Positions 17,627-24,923 of a DNA stretch of 57,513 nt are shown here, in pieces (position 1 is the stretch's first letter; every line of letters begins with the position of its first letter). The notes beneath the pieces were generated by a model. It did not search any database. It saw only the letters and a program-made list of their open reading frames with translations, and was not told the origin of the DNA. The translations under genes and the position numbers were made by a program. Source of the DNA: JAATGI01 sp036510675 (GTDB lineage Bacteria > Pseudomonadota > Alphaproteobacteria > ATCC43930 > CGMCC-115725); NCBI GenBank assembly GCA_036510675.1, contig DATCDN010000089.1:1-57513 (forward strand), read 5' to 3'.

Positions 17627-17869
17627 ATGCGCTGGCAAGTTCAGGAAGCGAAGGCCCGCTTCAGCGATTTATTGCGCGCCGCCCGGACCGGACCGCAGCA
17701 AATTACCGTGCGCGGTCGTGCCGCCGCCGTGGTGCTGTCAACCGAGGAATATGAGCGGCTTCGCGGCAGCAAGCCGTCGCTGGTCACATTCCTGCGAGCC
17801 TCGCCCTTGGCGGGGATCGATCTGGACCTGACGCGGGATCGTTCGCCGGCACGCCGCGTCAAACTATGA
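17627..17869 (+). CDS. Phd/YefM-type antitoxin
   Basis: An 80-residue antitoxin. It has the Phd/YefM core WQVQEAKARFSDLLRAA and ITVRGRAAAVVLSTEEYERL, which bind DNA and dimerise. The C-terminal third should mask the toxin. Its stop overlaps the start of a PIN-domain toxin by 4 nt. Such antitoxins normally repress their own promoter; the 70-nt gap after tgt should hold it. Confidence 0.9.
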   Translation: MRWQVQEAKARFSDLLRAARTGPQQITVRGRAAAVVLSTEEYERLRGSKPSLVTFLRASPLAGIDLDLTRDRSPARRVKL

Positions 17870-18300
17870 GCTATCTCATCGACACCTGCGTCCTGTCCGA
17901 AGCGATGAAGCGGTCGCCCGACTCCCGCGTTATCGAGTGGATCGACGGTGCGCCATCCGACGCGCTGTTCGTCAGCGCGCTGACGCTCGGCGAAATACGA
18001 AAGGGCGTGGAGGGAATGGGACCAGGCCGACGGCGCGAACGGATCGGCGCCTGGCTGGAAATCGAATTGCCGGCCTGGTTCGACGACCGGGTGCTGCCAA
18101 TCGATGCGGCGGTCGCGGATCGGTGGGGACGGCTAACATCGCGGCGGATACGGACATTGCCGGCGATCGACGCACTGCTCGCCGCGACCGCGCTGCATCA
18201 TCGTCTTGCGATCGTGACACGCAATATCGCGGACTTCACGGGGACCGGAGTTTCGCTTATCAATCCGTGGGACGGCAGCGGCGACAAGGGCACACCATGA
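17866..18300 (+). CDS. PIN-domain toxin (VapC/FitB-like)
   Basis: A 144-residue ribonuclease-type toxin. The acidic PIN residues are in place: DTCVLSEA at the N-terminus, LGEIRKG, AIDALLAATA and NIADFTGTG near the end. FitB-like by the TLGEIRKGVE pattern. Partner of the Phd-type antitoxin just upstream (ATGA overlap). It would cleave RNA, often tRNA, when free. Confidence 0.9.
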   Translation: MSYLIDTCVLSEAMKRSPDSRVIEWIDGAPSDALFVSALTLGEIRKGVEGMGPGRRRERIGAWLEIELPAWFDDRVLPIDAAVADRWGRLTSRRIRTLPAIDALLAATALHHRLAIVTRNIADFTGTGVSLINPWDGSGDKGTP

Positions 18301-18342
18301 CCGACCCATCAGCAGGCGCAAGGCGATTTGCCGGCGCTGTAA

Positions 18343-18753
18343 CTATTCCGGCGCGATCAATCCGAGCTTCGGGAAATAAGTCCGGTACCGCGCCGGGTCT
18401 CGCGTGAGCAAATCGTATCCAGCGACCGCGGCGTGCGCGCCAACGAAAAAATCCGGCAGCACCATCCGCTTCGTGCCACCGCGCCTCCGATAGGCCAGGA
18501 ACGCCTTGCCGGCAACAAACGCCGCCTCATAGGGAAGCGGCTCGCGATCGAACATGTCTTGGGGTAGAGCCGCGTCGACATCCTCGACCCGAGAATATCG
18601 AATCGATACTTCGGCAAAGATCACCGGATTGACAATGAGGCGCGCGCGTTGGGCAACGGATTCGATTGCATCGACGGACCAGTCAAACCATTCCGCGTCG
18701 TCGGAGAGTAAATCGAAAATGACGTTGCTATCAACGAGCACACCGGTCCCCAC
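18343..18753 (-). CDS. PIN-domain toxin paired with AbrB-type antitoxin
   Basis: A 136-residue PIN ribonuclease with acidic residues in VDSNVIFD, FAEVSIRY, LPDFFVGAHAA and TRDPARYRTYFP. The start is GTG, 4 nt after the antitoxin stop, so synthesis depends on the antitoxin message. The module is on the strand opposite to the first TA pair and lies tail-to-tail with it. Confidence 0.9.
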   Translation of the reverse strand: MGTGVLVDSNVIFDLLSDDAEWFDWSVDAIESVAQRARLIVNPVIFAEVSIRYSRVEDVDAALPQDMFDREPLPYEAAFVAGKAFLAYRRRGGTKRMVLPDFFVGAHAAVAGYDLLTRDPARYRTYFPKLGLIAPE

Positions 18754-18757
18754 AGGA

Positions 18758-18997
18758 TCATTGATCCCCGCGCATCAACGCCATCATTTCGCCCGTCGTC
18801 ATCGTAATGTCTCCGGGATGACCGCGGAGATGCGCGACGATACGCGCGCCGCGACTGTCTTTTCTTTTGGTTTTGGCGCGGACAATTCGGACAGACTTGC
18901 CATCTCTTTCGAAATCCACGTCGGTGCCAGGCAGCAGGCCCGACTGCTCGCGGATTTCCACGGGAATGGTAACTTGACCCTTCGACGTGATTCGCAT
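18758..18997 (-). CDS. AbrB/MazE-type (SpoVT-fold) antitoxin
   Basis: A 79-residue antitoxin. The first 45 residues form a swapped-hairpin AbrB fold (MRITSKGQVTIPVEIREQSG, GTDVDFERDG, VRIVRA). The tail, with GDITMTTGEMMALMRG, is the toxin-binding part. ATG at 18997 chosen because the fold begins there. A palindrome 10 nt upstream of the start is the likely autoregulatory operator. Confidence 0.9.
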   Translation of the reverse strand: MRITSKGQVTIPVEIREQSGLLPGTDVDFERDGKSVRIVRAKTKRKDSRGARIVAHLRGHPGDITMTTGEMMALMRGDQ

Positions 18998-19006
18998 GCC
19001 CTGTTC

Positions 19007-19024
19007 CTTACTCTTACGAGTAAG
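19007..19024. promoter_or_regulatory. Inverted repeat, probable AbrB-antitoxin operator
   Basis: CTTACTC (19007-19013) and GAGTAAG (19018-19024) are perfect arms around TTAC. The site is just upstream of the AbrB-type antitoxin start and between it and the divergent queF. Autorepression is the rule for this antitoxin family. Confidence 0.65.
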
Positions 19025-19090
19025 GGTAATACTCGATCGGGTTCGGTTCAAGGTCTCGCTTAAAGCACTCGATCGCACTAAATTCATGCC

Positions 19091-19555
19091 ATGACCGACC
19101 CGACCTATCGCGACTTGAAGCAACTGGGCGCGCATGTCGCGCTTCCGGCCTCGCCCGAAACGGCGGTGCTTGAGCGCGTCGCTAACCCGCAGCCAGGCAC
19201 CCTCTATCTGGCGCGCTTCACCGCGCCGGAATTCACCTCGCTATGCCCCGTCACCGGGCAGCCGGATTTCGCGCATCTGGTCATCGATTATGTGCCAGGC
19301 GACTGGATCGTCGAGAGCAAGAGCCTCAAGCTTTATCTCGGCGCATTCCGCAACGAGGGCGCCTTCCACGAAGATTGCACCGTCAAGATCGCCAAGCGTC
19401 TCGTCGCCGAGATCGCGCCGCAATGGCTGCGCATCGGCGGCTATTGGTATCCGCGCGGCGGCATGCCGATCGATGTGTTCTACCAGACCGGCGCGCCGCC
19501 GCCGGGCCTGTGGCTGCCCGACCAGGGCGTCGCGCCCTATCGCGGCAGAGGGTGA
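19091..19555 (+). CDS. queF: NADPH-dependent preQ0 reductase QueF
   Basis: Reduces preQ0 nitrile to preQ1, the base that Tgt inserts. 154 residues, the short unimodular form. Present are the catalytic Cys in FTSLCPVTGQPDF, the QueF signature ESKSLKLYL and FHEDC with the conserved His, Asp and Cys. The toxin-antitoxin modules separate it from queA-tgt, but the pathway link is clear. Confidence 0.95.
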   Translation: MTDPTYRDLKQLGAHVALPASPETAVLERVANPQPGTLYLARFTAPEFTSLCPVTGQPDFAHLVIDYVPGDWIVESKSLKLYLGAFRNEGAFHEDCTVKIAKRLVAEIAPQWLRIGGYWYPRGGMPIDVFYQTGAPPPGLWLPDQGVAPYRGRG

Positions 19556-19556
19556 A

Positions 19557-20177
19557 TTACTCCAGCGGCACTTCGACGACATGCTGGCGGAAGGCGTCAT
19601 TCTCGCTTAACCGCTGGAGCCAGCGTCCGACATTGCTGTCGCGATTGCCCTGCCCCATGCTGAACCAGCGATGCGCCCAGATGCCGTTGCCGATATCGGC
19701 GAGGGTCGGCGCGTCGCCTTCGAGATAAAGCCGGTCGGCCAGCCGCGCTTCCAAGATCGCGAACGGCGCGGCGGTGTCCTGGGCGAGGCGTACAATGGCG
19801 TCCGGGGTACGCTTCGCCTCGGGCAGGCGGAACAGCAGAAAATAAAGCGGCACCAGCGCCGGCACCATCACCGACAATTGCCAATCCATCCAGCGCTCGA
19901 CCAGGACGCGCTTCGCCGGCTCGGCCGGATAGATCGCGCTGGGGCCGTATCGGTTGCAGAGATAGCGGCAGACGGAATTCGATTCCCACATCACCAGGTC
20001 GCCGTCGAACACGGTCGGCACCAGCCCGTTGGGATTGAGCGCCAGATAGTCCGCCTCGCGGTTGCGGCCATGCCGGCCGCCGACATCCTCGCGCTCGAAC
20101 GGCACGCCCAGCGTGGTCGCGGTCCACAGCACTTTTTGCACATTGGACGAGGTCGTCCGCCCGAGAATCCGCAGCAT
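19557..20177 (-). CDS. Glutathione S-transferase family protein
   Basis: A 206-residue cytosolic GST. The N-terminal thioredoxin-like domain has LGRTTSSNVQKVLWTA at the active-site turn, the cis-Pro segment NPNGLVPTV and the glutathione-binding WESNSVCRYL. The C-terminal helical domain includes PTLADIGNG, the N-capping region. Start ATG at 20177 chosen as the first residue of the beta1 strand. Tail-to-tail with queF, 1 nt apart. Confidence 0.9.
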   Translation of the reverse strand: MLRILGRTTSSNVQKVLWTATTLGVPFEREDVGGRHGRNREADYLALNPNGLVPTVFDGDLVMWESNSVCRYLCNRYGPSAIYPAEPAKRVLVERWMDWQLSVMVPALVPLYFLLFRLPEAKRTPDAIVRLAQDTAAPFAILEARLADRLYLEGDAPTLADIGNGIWAHRWFSMGQGNRDSNVGRWLQRLSENDAFRQHVVEVPLE

Positions 20178-20264
20178 GATATTTCCCTCTTCCATGCCTG
20201 CAGAACTATGGCACGACGCGCCACACCGCAACTAGAATGGCGTCGGGACAAAGAGGGGCAAGGC

Positions 20265-21242
20265 ATGGAATATCGCACGCTCGGCTCGACGGCGCTTCGG
20301 GTCTCGGCCGTGGGCCTCGGCTGCAATCCGTTCGGTCATGAGGTCGACGCCGCGGGCGCCGAACGCATCGTCGGCCGCGCGCTCGATCTCGGGGTCACTT
20401 ATTTTGACACCGCCGATTCCTATTTCGAGGGCCGGTCGGAGGAATATCTCGGGCGCGCCCTGGGCAAGCGGCGAGGCGAGGCGATCATCGCCACCAAATT
20501 CGGCAATCCGGTGACGCGGGACACCGCCGCCGGCGCCTCGCGCCGCTATATCGTCGCGGCATGCGAGGCCAGCCTGCGCCGCCTCGGCACCGACTATATC
20601 GATGTCTACCAGGTCCATACGCCCGACCGCGCGACGCCGCTCGAAGAGACGATCCGCGCGCTCGACGATCTGGTGCGCGCCGGCAAGGTGCGGCATCTGG
20701 GCTGCAGCAATTTCTTCGCCTGGGAAATGGTCGAATCGCTGTGGCTCGCCGAGAAGCACGCGCTGACGCCGTTCGTCATCGCGCAGGATTTCTACAACCT
20801 GCTCTATCGCGAGATCGAAAAGCAGATGGTGCCGGCCTGCGCCAAGTTCGGCATCGGCATGGTGGCGTATTTCCCGCTGGCGGGCGCGTTGCTGACGGGC
20901 AGCTATCGCCGGGGCGAGGCGCCTGCCGCAGGCAGCCGCGGCGCCGGGCGGCCGACCTTCAAGACCTGGGACGTCGCGCGCAATTGGGACGTGCTGGAAA
21001 AGCTCGCCGTCTTCGCGGCGGCGCGCGGCTGGTCGCTGCCGCAAATGTCGCTGGCCTGGCTGCTGTCGCGGCCGATGACCTTCACGGTGATCGCCGGCGC
21101 CGATGTGCCCGAGCATGTCGCGGCCAATGTCGGCGCGCTCGCGATAAAATTTTCCGCCGACGATTTCGCCGAACTCGACCGCCTCACGCTGGTGGACGAG
21201 GATCGTACCATCGCGCCGATGCTGGGCGCCAACCGCCGATAA
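20265..21242 (+). CDS. Aldo/keto reductase
   Basis: A 325-residue NAD(P)H-dependent TIM-barrel reductase. The catalytic tetrad is visible: Asp and Tyr in FDTADSYFEGRSE, Lys in IATKFG and His in YQVHTPD. The nucleotide-binding end shows TVIAGADVPEHV. It is of the general AKR/YghZ-like type, so the carbonyl substrate is unknown. ATG at 20265 follows an AGAGGGG ribosome site. Confidence 0.9.
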   Translation: MEYRTLGSTALRVSAVGLGCNPFGHEVDAAGAERIVGRALDLGVTYFDTADSYFEGRSEEYLGRALGKRRGEAIIATKFGNPVTRDTAAGASRRYIVAACEASLRRLGTDYIDVYQVHTPDRATPLEETIRALDDLVRAGKVRHLGCSNFFAWEMVESLWLAEKHALTPFVIAQDFYNLLYREIEKQMVPACAKFGIGMVAYFPLAGALLTGSYRRGEAPAAGSRGAGRPTFKTWDVARNWDVLEKLAVFAAARGWSLPQMSLAWLLSRPMTFTVIAGADVPEHVAANVGALAIKFSADDFAELDRLTLVDEDRTIAPMLGANRR

Positions 21243-21253
21243 GGACAAAAATC

Positions 21254-21661
21254 ATGCCGCCGACCAAGCTTGTTTCCGCCGCCATCGCCGGGGCGGTGTT
21301 GCTCGCCGCGCCCGTCGCCATCGCCGCCGGCGGTCCCGCGACCGGCGTCTATGGCTGTTACGACGCCCAGTTCAAATTCAATCCGGTGACCGGCCGCAGC
21401 AACTTGGTGATCACCCCGATGCCGGTGCCGATGTTCGGGCTGATCGACGGCTCGACCTATTCCGATTATGACGGCCATCGTGGCCATTACGCCTTTGACG
21501 CGGCCAGCGGCGTCATCACCATGACCGACGGCTCGCGCCAGGGCTGGCGCTATCAGCGCAAGGCGGATGGCGCGTTCGAGCTGATCGACAATAAGACCGG
21601 AAAATTGTGGTACCACTGCCCGCTGGAAAAGGGCAAAGACCCGACGCGCCGTCCCTGGTAG
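21254..21661 (+). CDS. Small secreted protein of unknown function
   Basis: 135 residues with a cleavable Sec signal (VSAAIAGAVLLAAPVAIAA, about residues 7-25). The mature part contains Cys residues in VYGCYDAQ and WYHCPL that could form one disulfide, and beta-type repeats. It is in the same direction as the aldo/keto reductase, 11 nt downstream, and may be co-transcribed. No family recognised. Confidence 0.65.
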   Translation: MPPTKLVSAAIAGAVLLAAPVAIAAGGPATGVYGCYDAQFKFNPVTGRSNLVITPMPVPMFGLIDGSTYSDYDGHRGHYAFDAASGVITMTDGSRQGWRYQRKADGAFELIDNKTGKLWYHCPLEKGKDPTRRPW

Positions 21662-21665
21662 GCGG

Positions 21666-22316
21666 CTAGGCGCGCGCCGCCGCGTCGGCCTCGATGGCGA
21701 CGCGTTGCCGGTCGAGGCCGGGATAGCGGCGCAGCATCTCGGCCGACAGGAACTTGGCCGGAACATCATGGAAATTGCCGTGATGGACCAGATAGCGCAT
21801 GAACCGGCGCCCGCCCGAATCATAGGCCTGGAGCAGCGCATCGCCGCTGCCATCGAATTCCAGCGGCGCCACGTCCAGCTTTTTGCACAAGGATGAATTG
21901 AAGGTCGGGCTGGCCTTGAGCCAGCGCCCCTCCAGCAGCAATTCGGTATAGCCATGCCAGACGAAGGTATCGGTGCCCATCGCCGCCCGCAGACGCGGCG
22001 AGGTCAGGTGATTGGTGACATCGGCGAAGGCGATGCGCGCCGGGATGCCGCTGGCGCGGCACGCCGCCGCCAGCACCGCCGCCTTGCCGACGCAATAGCC
22101 CTGGCCCGCCGCCAGCACGCCGGAGGCGCGAAAACTGGCGAGATCGCTCAAATCCTCGACCGCGTAATAAAGCTCGCGCACGGCCCGGTAGAGGGCAACC
22201 GCCCTGTCGGTCGGCGTGACCGCGCCGCGCGTCGCCGTCGCGGCGAAATCGCGGATCGCCGGATGATCGCTGTCGATATATTCGGCGGGGGCCAAATAGA
22301 GGGCCGTTTCGTCCAT
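21666..22316 (-). CDS. Transglutaminase-like domain protein
   Basis: A 216-residue transglutaminase-fold cysteine-peptidase-like protein. The catalytic Cys lies in GQGYCVGKAAVLAA and the His in FVWHGYTELLL. The third position is in WLKASPTFN, where Asp is usual, so the triad may be altered. No signal peptide. Possible roles are peptide or amide hydrolysis. Convergent with the secreted-protein gene, 4 nt away. Confidence 0.8.
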   Translation of the reverse strand: MDETALYLAPAEYIDSDHPAIRDFAATATRGAVTPTDRAVALYRAVRELYYAVEDLSDLASFRASGVLAAGQGYCVGKAAVLAAACRASGIPARIAFADVTNHLTSPRLRAAMGTDTFVWHGYTELLLEGRWLKASPTFNSSLCKKLDVAPLEFDGSGDALLQAYDSGGRRFMRYLVHHGNFHDVPAKFLSAEMLRRYPGLDRQRVAIEADAAARA

Positions 22317-22398
22317 GGTGACCTGCCTCTCGCGTTTTCCGGCGACACCCTAGCAGCCGCCCAAGTCGCGGAACAATACGGTTGGACGTAGCACCAAG

Positions 22399-22412
22399 TT
22401 AAGCTAGCTTAA
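22399..22412. promoter_or_regulatory. Perfect palindrome upstream of Phd-type antitoxin
   Basis: TTAAGCTAGCTTAA is a 14-bp perfect palindrome, followed by a further half-site GCTAGA. It lies 20 nt before the likely antitoxin start, in promoter position, and is locally AT-rich. It is the probable autoregulatory operator of the downstream toxin-antitoxin operon. Confidence 0.65.
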
Positions 22413-22431
22413 GCTAGATATGAGGGAAAAG

Positions 22432-22683
22432 ATGCGCGAAGTCGGCGCCTTCGAGGCGAAAAACAAACTTGGTCATTTACTGGATTTGGTCGAGCAAGGG
22501 GAAGAGATCACGATCACCCGGCACGGCAAGCCGGTTGCGCGCCTGTCACGGCCGGGGCCGATGCATGATCGCGAACAGGCGCGTCAGGCGATCGCGCGCC
22601 TTCGCAAGCGGGCCGAACAGCGCCAGCTCGGCGCGTTCGACTGGGATGAGTGGAAGAGCTTCCGGGACGCAGGGCGACCATGA
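22432..22683 (+). CDS. Phd/YefM-type antitoxin
   Basis: An 83-residue antitoxin with the core VGAFEAKNKLGHLLDLVEQG and ITITRHGKPVARLSRP, then a charged Arg-rich helix and a WDEWKSFRDAG tail that should bind the toxin. Two ATGs are in frame (22420 and 22432). The second is taken because a GAGGG ribosome site lies 5 nt before it. Its stop overlaps the toxin start by 4 nt. Confidence 0.9.
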   Translation: MREVGAFEAKNKLGHLLDLVEQGEEITITRHGKPVARLSRPGPMHDREQARQAIARLRKRAEQRQLGAFDWDEWKSFRDAGRP

Positions 22684-23093
22684 GGATCGTGCTCGACAGT
22701 TCGGCGACGTTGGCCTGGATTTATGGCGACGAAACCACGGATGCAGTCCGCCGCGTCTTCGAGACGGTGGCCGAGGATGGCGCGGTGGTGCCCGCGCTGT
22801 GGCGGCTCGAAATCGCCAATAGCCTGACCATGGCCGCGCGGCGCGGCCGCATCGATGCGGCATTCCGGCGCGACGCGCTCGCCGATCTCGGCTTGCTCGA
22901 TATCGCGACCGATCCCCATACCGATGCCCATGCCTGGAGCGCGACCCTCGATCTCGCCGAACGGTTCCGGCTGACGCTCTATGACGCGGCCTATCTCGAA
23001 TTGGCGCGGCGCCTGGCCGCACCGCTCGCGACGCTCGATCATGCATTGCGCGAAGCAACGACATCGCTCGGTTTGCCCCTGCTCGGCGCCTGA
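22680..23093 (+). CDS. PIN-domain toxin (VapC-like)
   Basis: A 137-residue PIN ribonuclease: Asp in IVLDSSATLAWI, Glu in WRLEIANSL, Asp in LTLYDAAYLELA and Asp in TLDHALR. Coupled to the Phd-type antitoxin through an ATGA overlap. Its sequence differs clearly from the two PIN toxins near tgt, so these are not recent duplicates. Confidence 0.9.
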   Translation: MRIVLDSSATLAWIYGDETTDAVRRVFETVAEDGAVVPALWRLEIANSLTMAARRGRIDAAFRRDALADLGLLDIATDPHTDAHAWSATLDLAERFRLTLYDAAYLELARRLAAPLATLDHALREATTSLGLPLLGA

Positions 23094-23176
23094 GGCGCGC
23101 CGACATGGGCCGCGATTAGAGTTTCTTCATCTTGCGGTGCTATTCCTCGCGTTAACCTTAACCGGAAGAAAGCACG

Positions 23177-24640
23177 ATGCAGCTCGGCGAAATCCTGGTC
23201 GGACGCGGATTGGTGACCGCGGCCGATGTCGATGCGGCGCTGGAGCGCCAGCGGCTCGATGGCCGCCGCCTCGGCGAGCAACTGATCGTCGCCGGAAAAT
23301 TGACCCGAGAGCAGCTCGCCTCGGTGCTGCACAGCACGCCGAAGCTGCCGCGCACCCTGCGCGACACCGGCATTTCGCAGACGACGCTGCTGAACCTGCT
23401 GCTCAAGACCATGTATATCGACACCAAGGAGATCGTGCCGGACCTGGCGCCGCGCATGGGCCTCGGCGATCACATCGTGCAGGAGTTGATCGACGAGGCG
23501 GTGCGCCGCCGGTTCATCCAGACCCTGGGCACCGTCAAGGTCGGCTATATTCAGGCGATCCGCTATGTCTTGAGCGACCAGGGCAAATTGGCCGCCAACG
23601 AGGCGCTGGCGCAAAATCTCTATGTCGGCCCCGCCCCGGTGTCGCTCGCCGATTATCAGGCGCAGATCGAGAAGCAGCGCATCACCAACGAGGCGCTCGA
23701 CGCCGAGACCTTGCGTAAGGGCCTCGGCGGCCTCGTCATCTCCGAGCATTACGTCAGAAAGCTGCTGCCGGCGATCAATGCCGGGCGCAGCGTGCTGCTG
23801 TTCGGGCCGCCCGGCAACGGCAAGACCACGATCGCGACCCGGATCGCCGACCTGTTCCGCGACGAGGTCTATGTGCCGCACGCGGTCGAGATCGGCAACC
23901 AGATCGTCAAGGTGTTCGATTCCAGTATCCACAAACGCTCGATGACCCAGGACCAGAGCGAGACCATGGCGAAGCCGACCAGCATTCAATATGACGGCTT
24001 CGACGAGCGCTGGGTCGCCTGCCGGCGTCCCGTGGTCATGGTCGGCGGCGAGCTCACGCTCGACATGCTCGACCTGCAATACGATTCCAACACGAAATAT
24101 TATGACGCGCCGGCGCACATCAAGGCGCTGAACGGCATCTTCGTGATCGACGATTTCGGGCGCCAGCAGGTCGCGCCCGAGGCGCTGCTCAATCGCTGGA
24201 CCGTGCCGATGGAGAGCCGCGTCGATTATTTCAAATTGCGCACCGGCGAGCGCTTCAGCCTGCCGTTCGACGAACTGGTGCTGTTTTCAACGAACCTCGA
24301 TCCGGCGACGCTGATGGATGCCGCCTTCCTGCGGCGCGTGCCCTATAAGATCAAGCTCGGGGCGCCGGCGGTGGACGAATATCGCCGGATTTTCGAGGCG
24401 ACGGCGCGCAAGCGCGGGATGGAATTGACCGACGAGGTGTTCGATTTCGTCATCGATCTGTTGACCAAGCACCATGATTTCGGGCTGGCCTACTACCAGC
24501 CAAATTTCATCTGCGACCAGGTGGTTCAGGTGTGCAAATCGCTGGTCATGCCGCCGGTCCTGACCATCACCGGCGCGGCCGAGGCGCTGGCCAACCTCTA
24601 TGTCCAGCTCGAGGAAGAAGCCGGCGCGCCGGAAAAATAG
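23177..24640 (+). CDS. AAA-type ATPase with GspE-like N-terminal domain
   Basis: 487 residues. The first 55 residues match the type II secretion GspE/MshE N-terminal module (LGEILVGRGLVTAADVDAAL, then GEQLIVAGKLTREQL). A middle region follows, then an AAA ATPase with Walker A GPPGNGKTT at about 210-218 and Walker B IFVIDDF with Asp325-Asp326. The Arg-finger area FLRRVPYKIKL fits MoxR/RavA-like AAA proteins rather than GspE itself. No pilus or secretion genes are nearby. Likely a cytoplasmic remodelling or regulatory ATPase; function unknown. Confidence 0.75.
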   Translation: MQLGEILVGRGLVTAADVDAALERQRLDGRRLGEQLIVAGKLTREQLASVLHSTPKLPRTLRDTGISQTTLLNLLLKTMYIDTKEIVPDLAPRMGLGDHIVQELIDEAVRRRFIQTLGTVKVGYIQAIRYVLSDQGKLAANEALAQNLYVGPAPVSLADYQAQIEKQRITNEALDAETLRKGLGGLVISEHYVRKLLPAINAGRSVLLFGPPGNGKTTIATRIADLFRDEVYVPHAVEIGNQIVKVFDSSIHKRSMTQDQSETMAKPTSIQYDGFDERWVACRRPVVMVGGELTLDMLDLQYDSNTKYYDAPAHIKALNGIFVIDDFGRQQVAPEALLNRWTVPMESRVDYFKLRTGERFSLPFDELVLFSTNLDPATLMDAAFLRRVPYKIKLGAPAVDEYRRIFEATARKRGMELTDEVFDFVIDLLTKHHDFGLAYYQPNFICDQVVQVCKSLVMPPVLTITGAAEALANLYVQLEEEAGAPEK

Positions 24641-24655
24641 TCAGCGCGCGGCGCC

Positions 24656-24892
24656 TTAAGCCTCGGCGATGTCGAGACGGCGTTCAATGCGCTCGACGCG
24701 CAATTCGAGCCGGTCAAGCCGGGTCGACACGGCGGCATAATGACTGGCCACCGTCGCGGACAGGCTCGCGATCTGTTGCTCCATGGTCGTCATGCGCATC
24801 TTAAGTTCGCGCACATCCTCGCCGAGGCGATCCATCTTCCCGTCGAGGCGGCGAAGAAAGACCAGAATCATGTTTTCCGGTTGGTCAACCAT
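24656..24892 (-). CDS. Small coiled-coil protein of unknown function
   Basis: 78 residues, almost wholly heptad-patterned from residue 10 (LRRLDGKMDRLGEDVRELKM, then MTTMEQQIASLSATV). It should form a helical oligomer. Similar short proteins are common in Alphaproteobacteria. Convergent with the AAA ATPase gene and 31 nt after typA on the minus strand. Confidence 0.65.
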   Translation of the reverse strand: MVDQPENMILVFLRRLDGKMDRLGEDVRELKMRMTTMEQQIASLSATVASHYAAVSTRLDRLELRVERIERRLDIAEA

Positions 24893-24923
24893 GGCTCGAT
24901 GGTAACACGGCGGCGAATATCGT

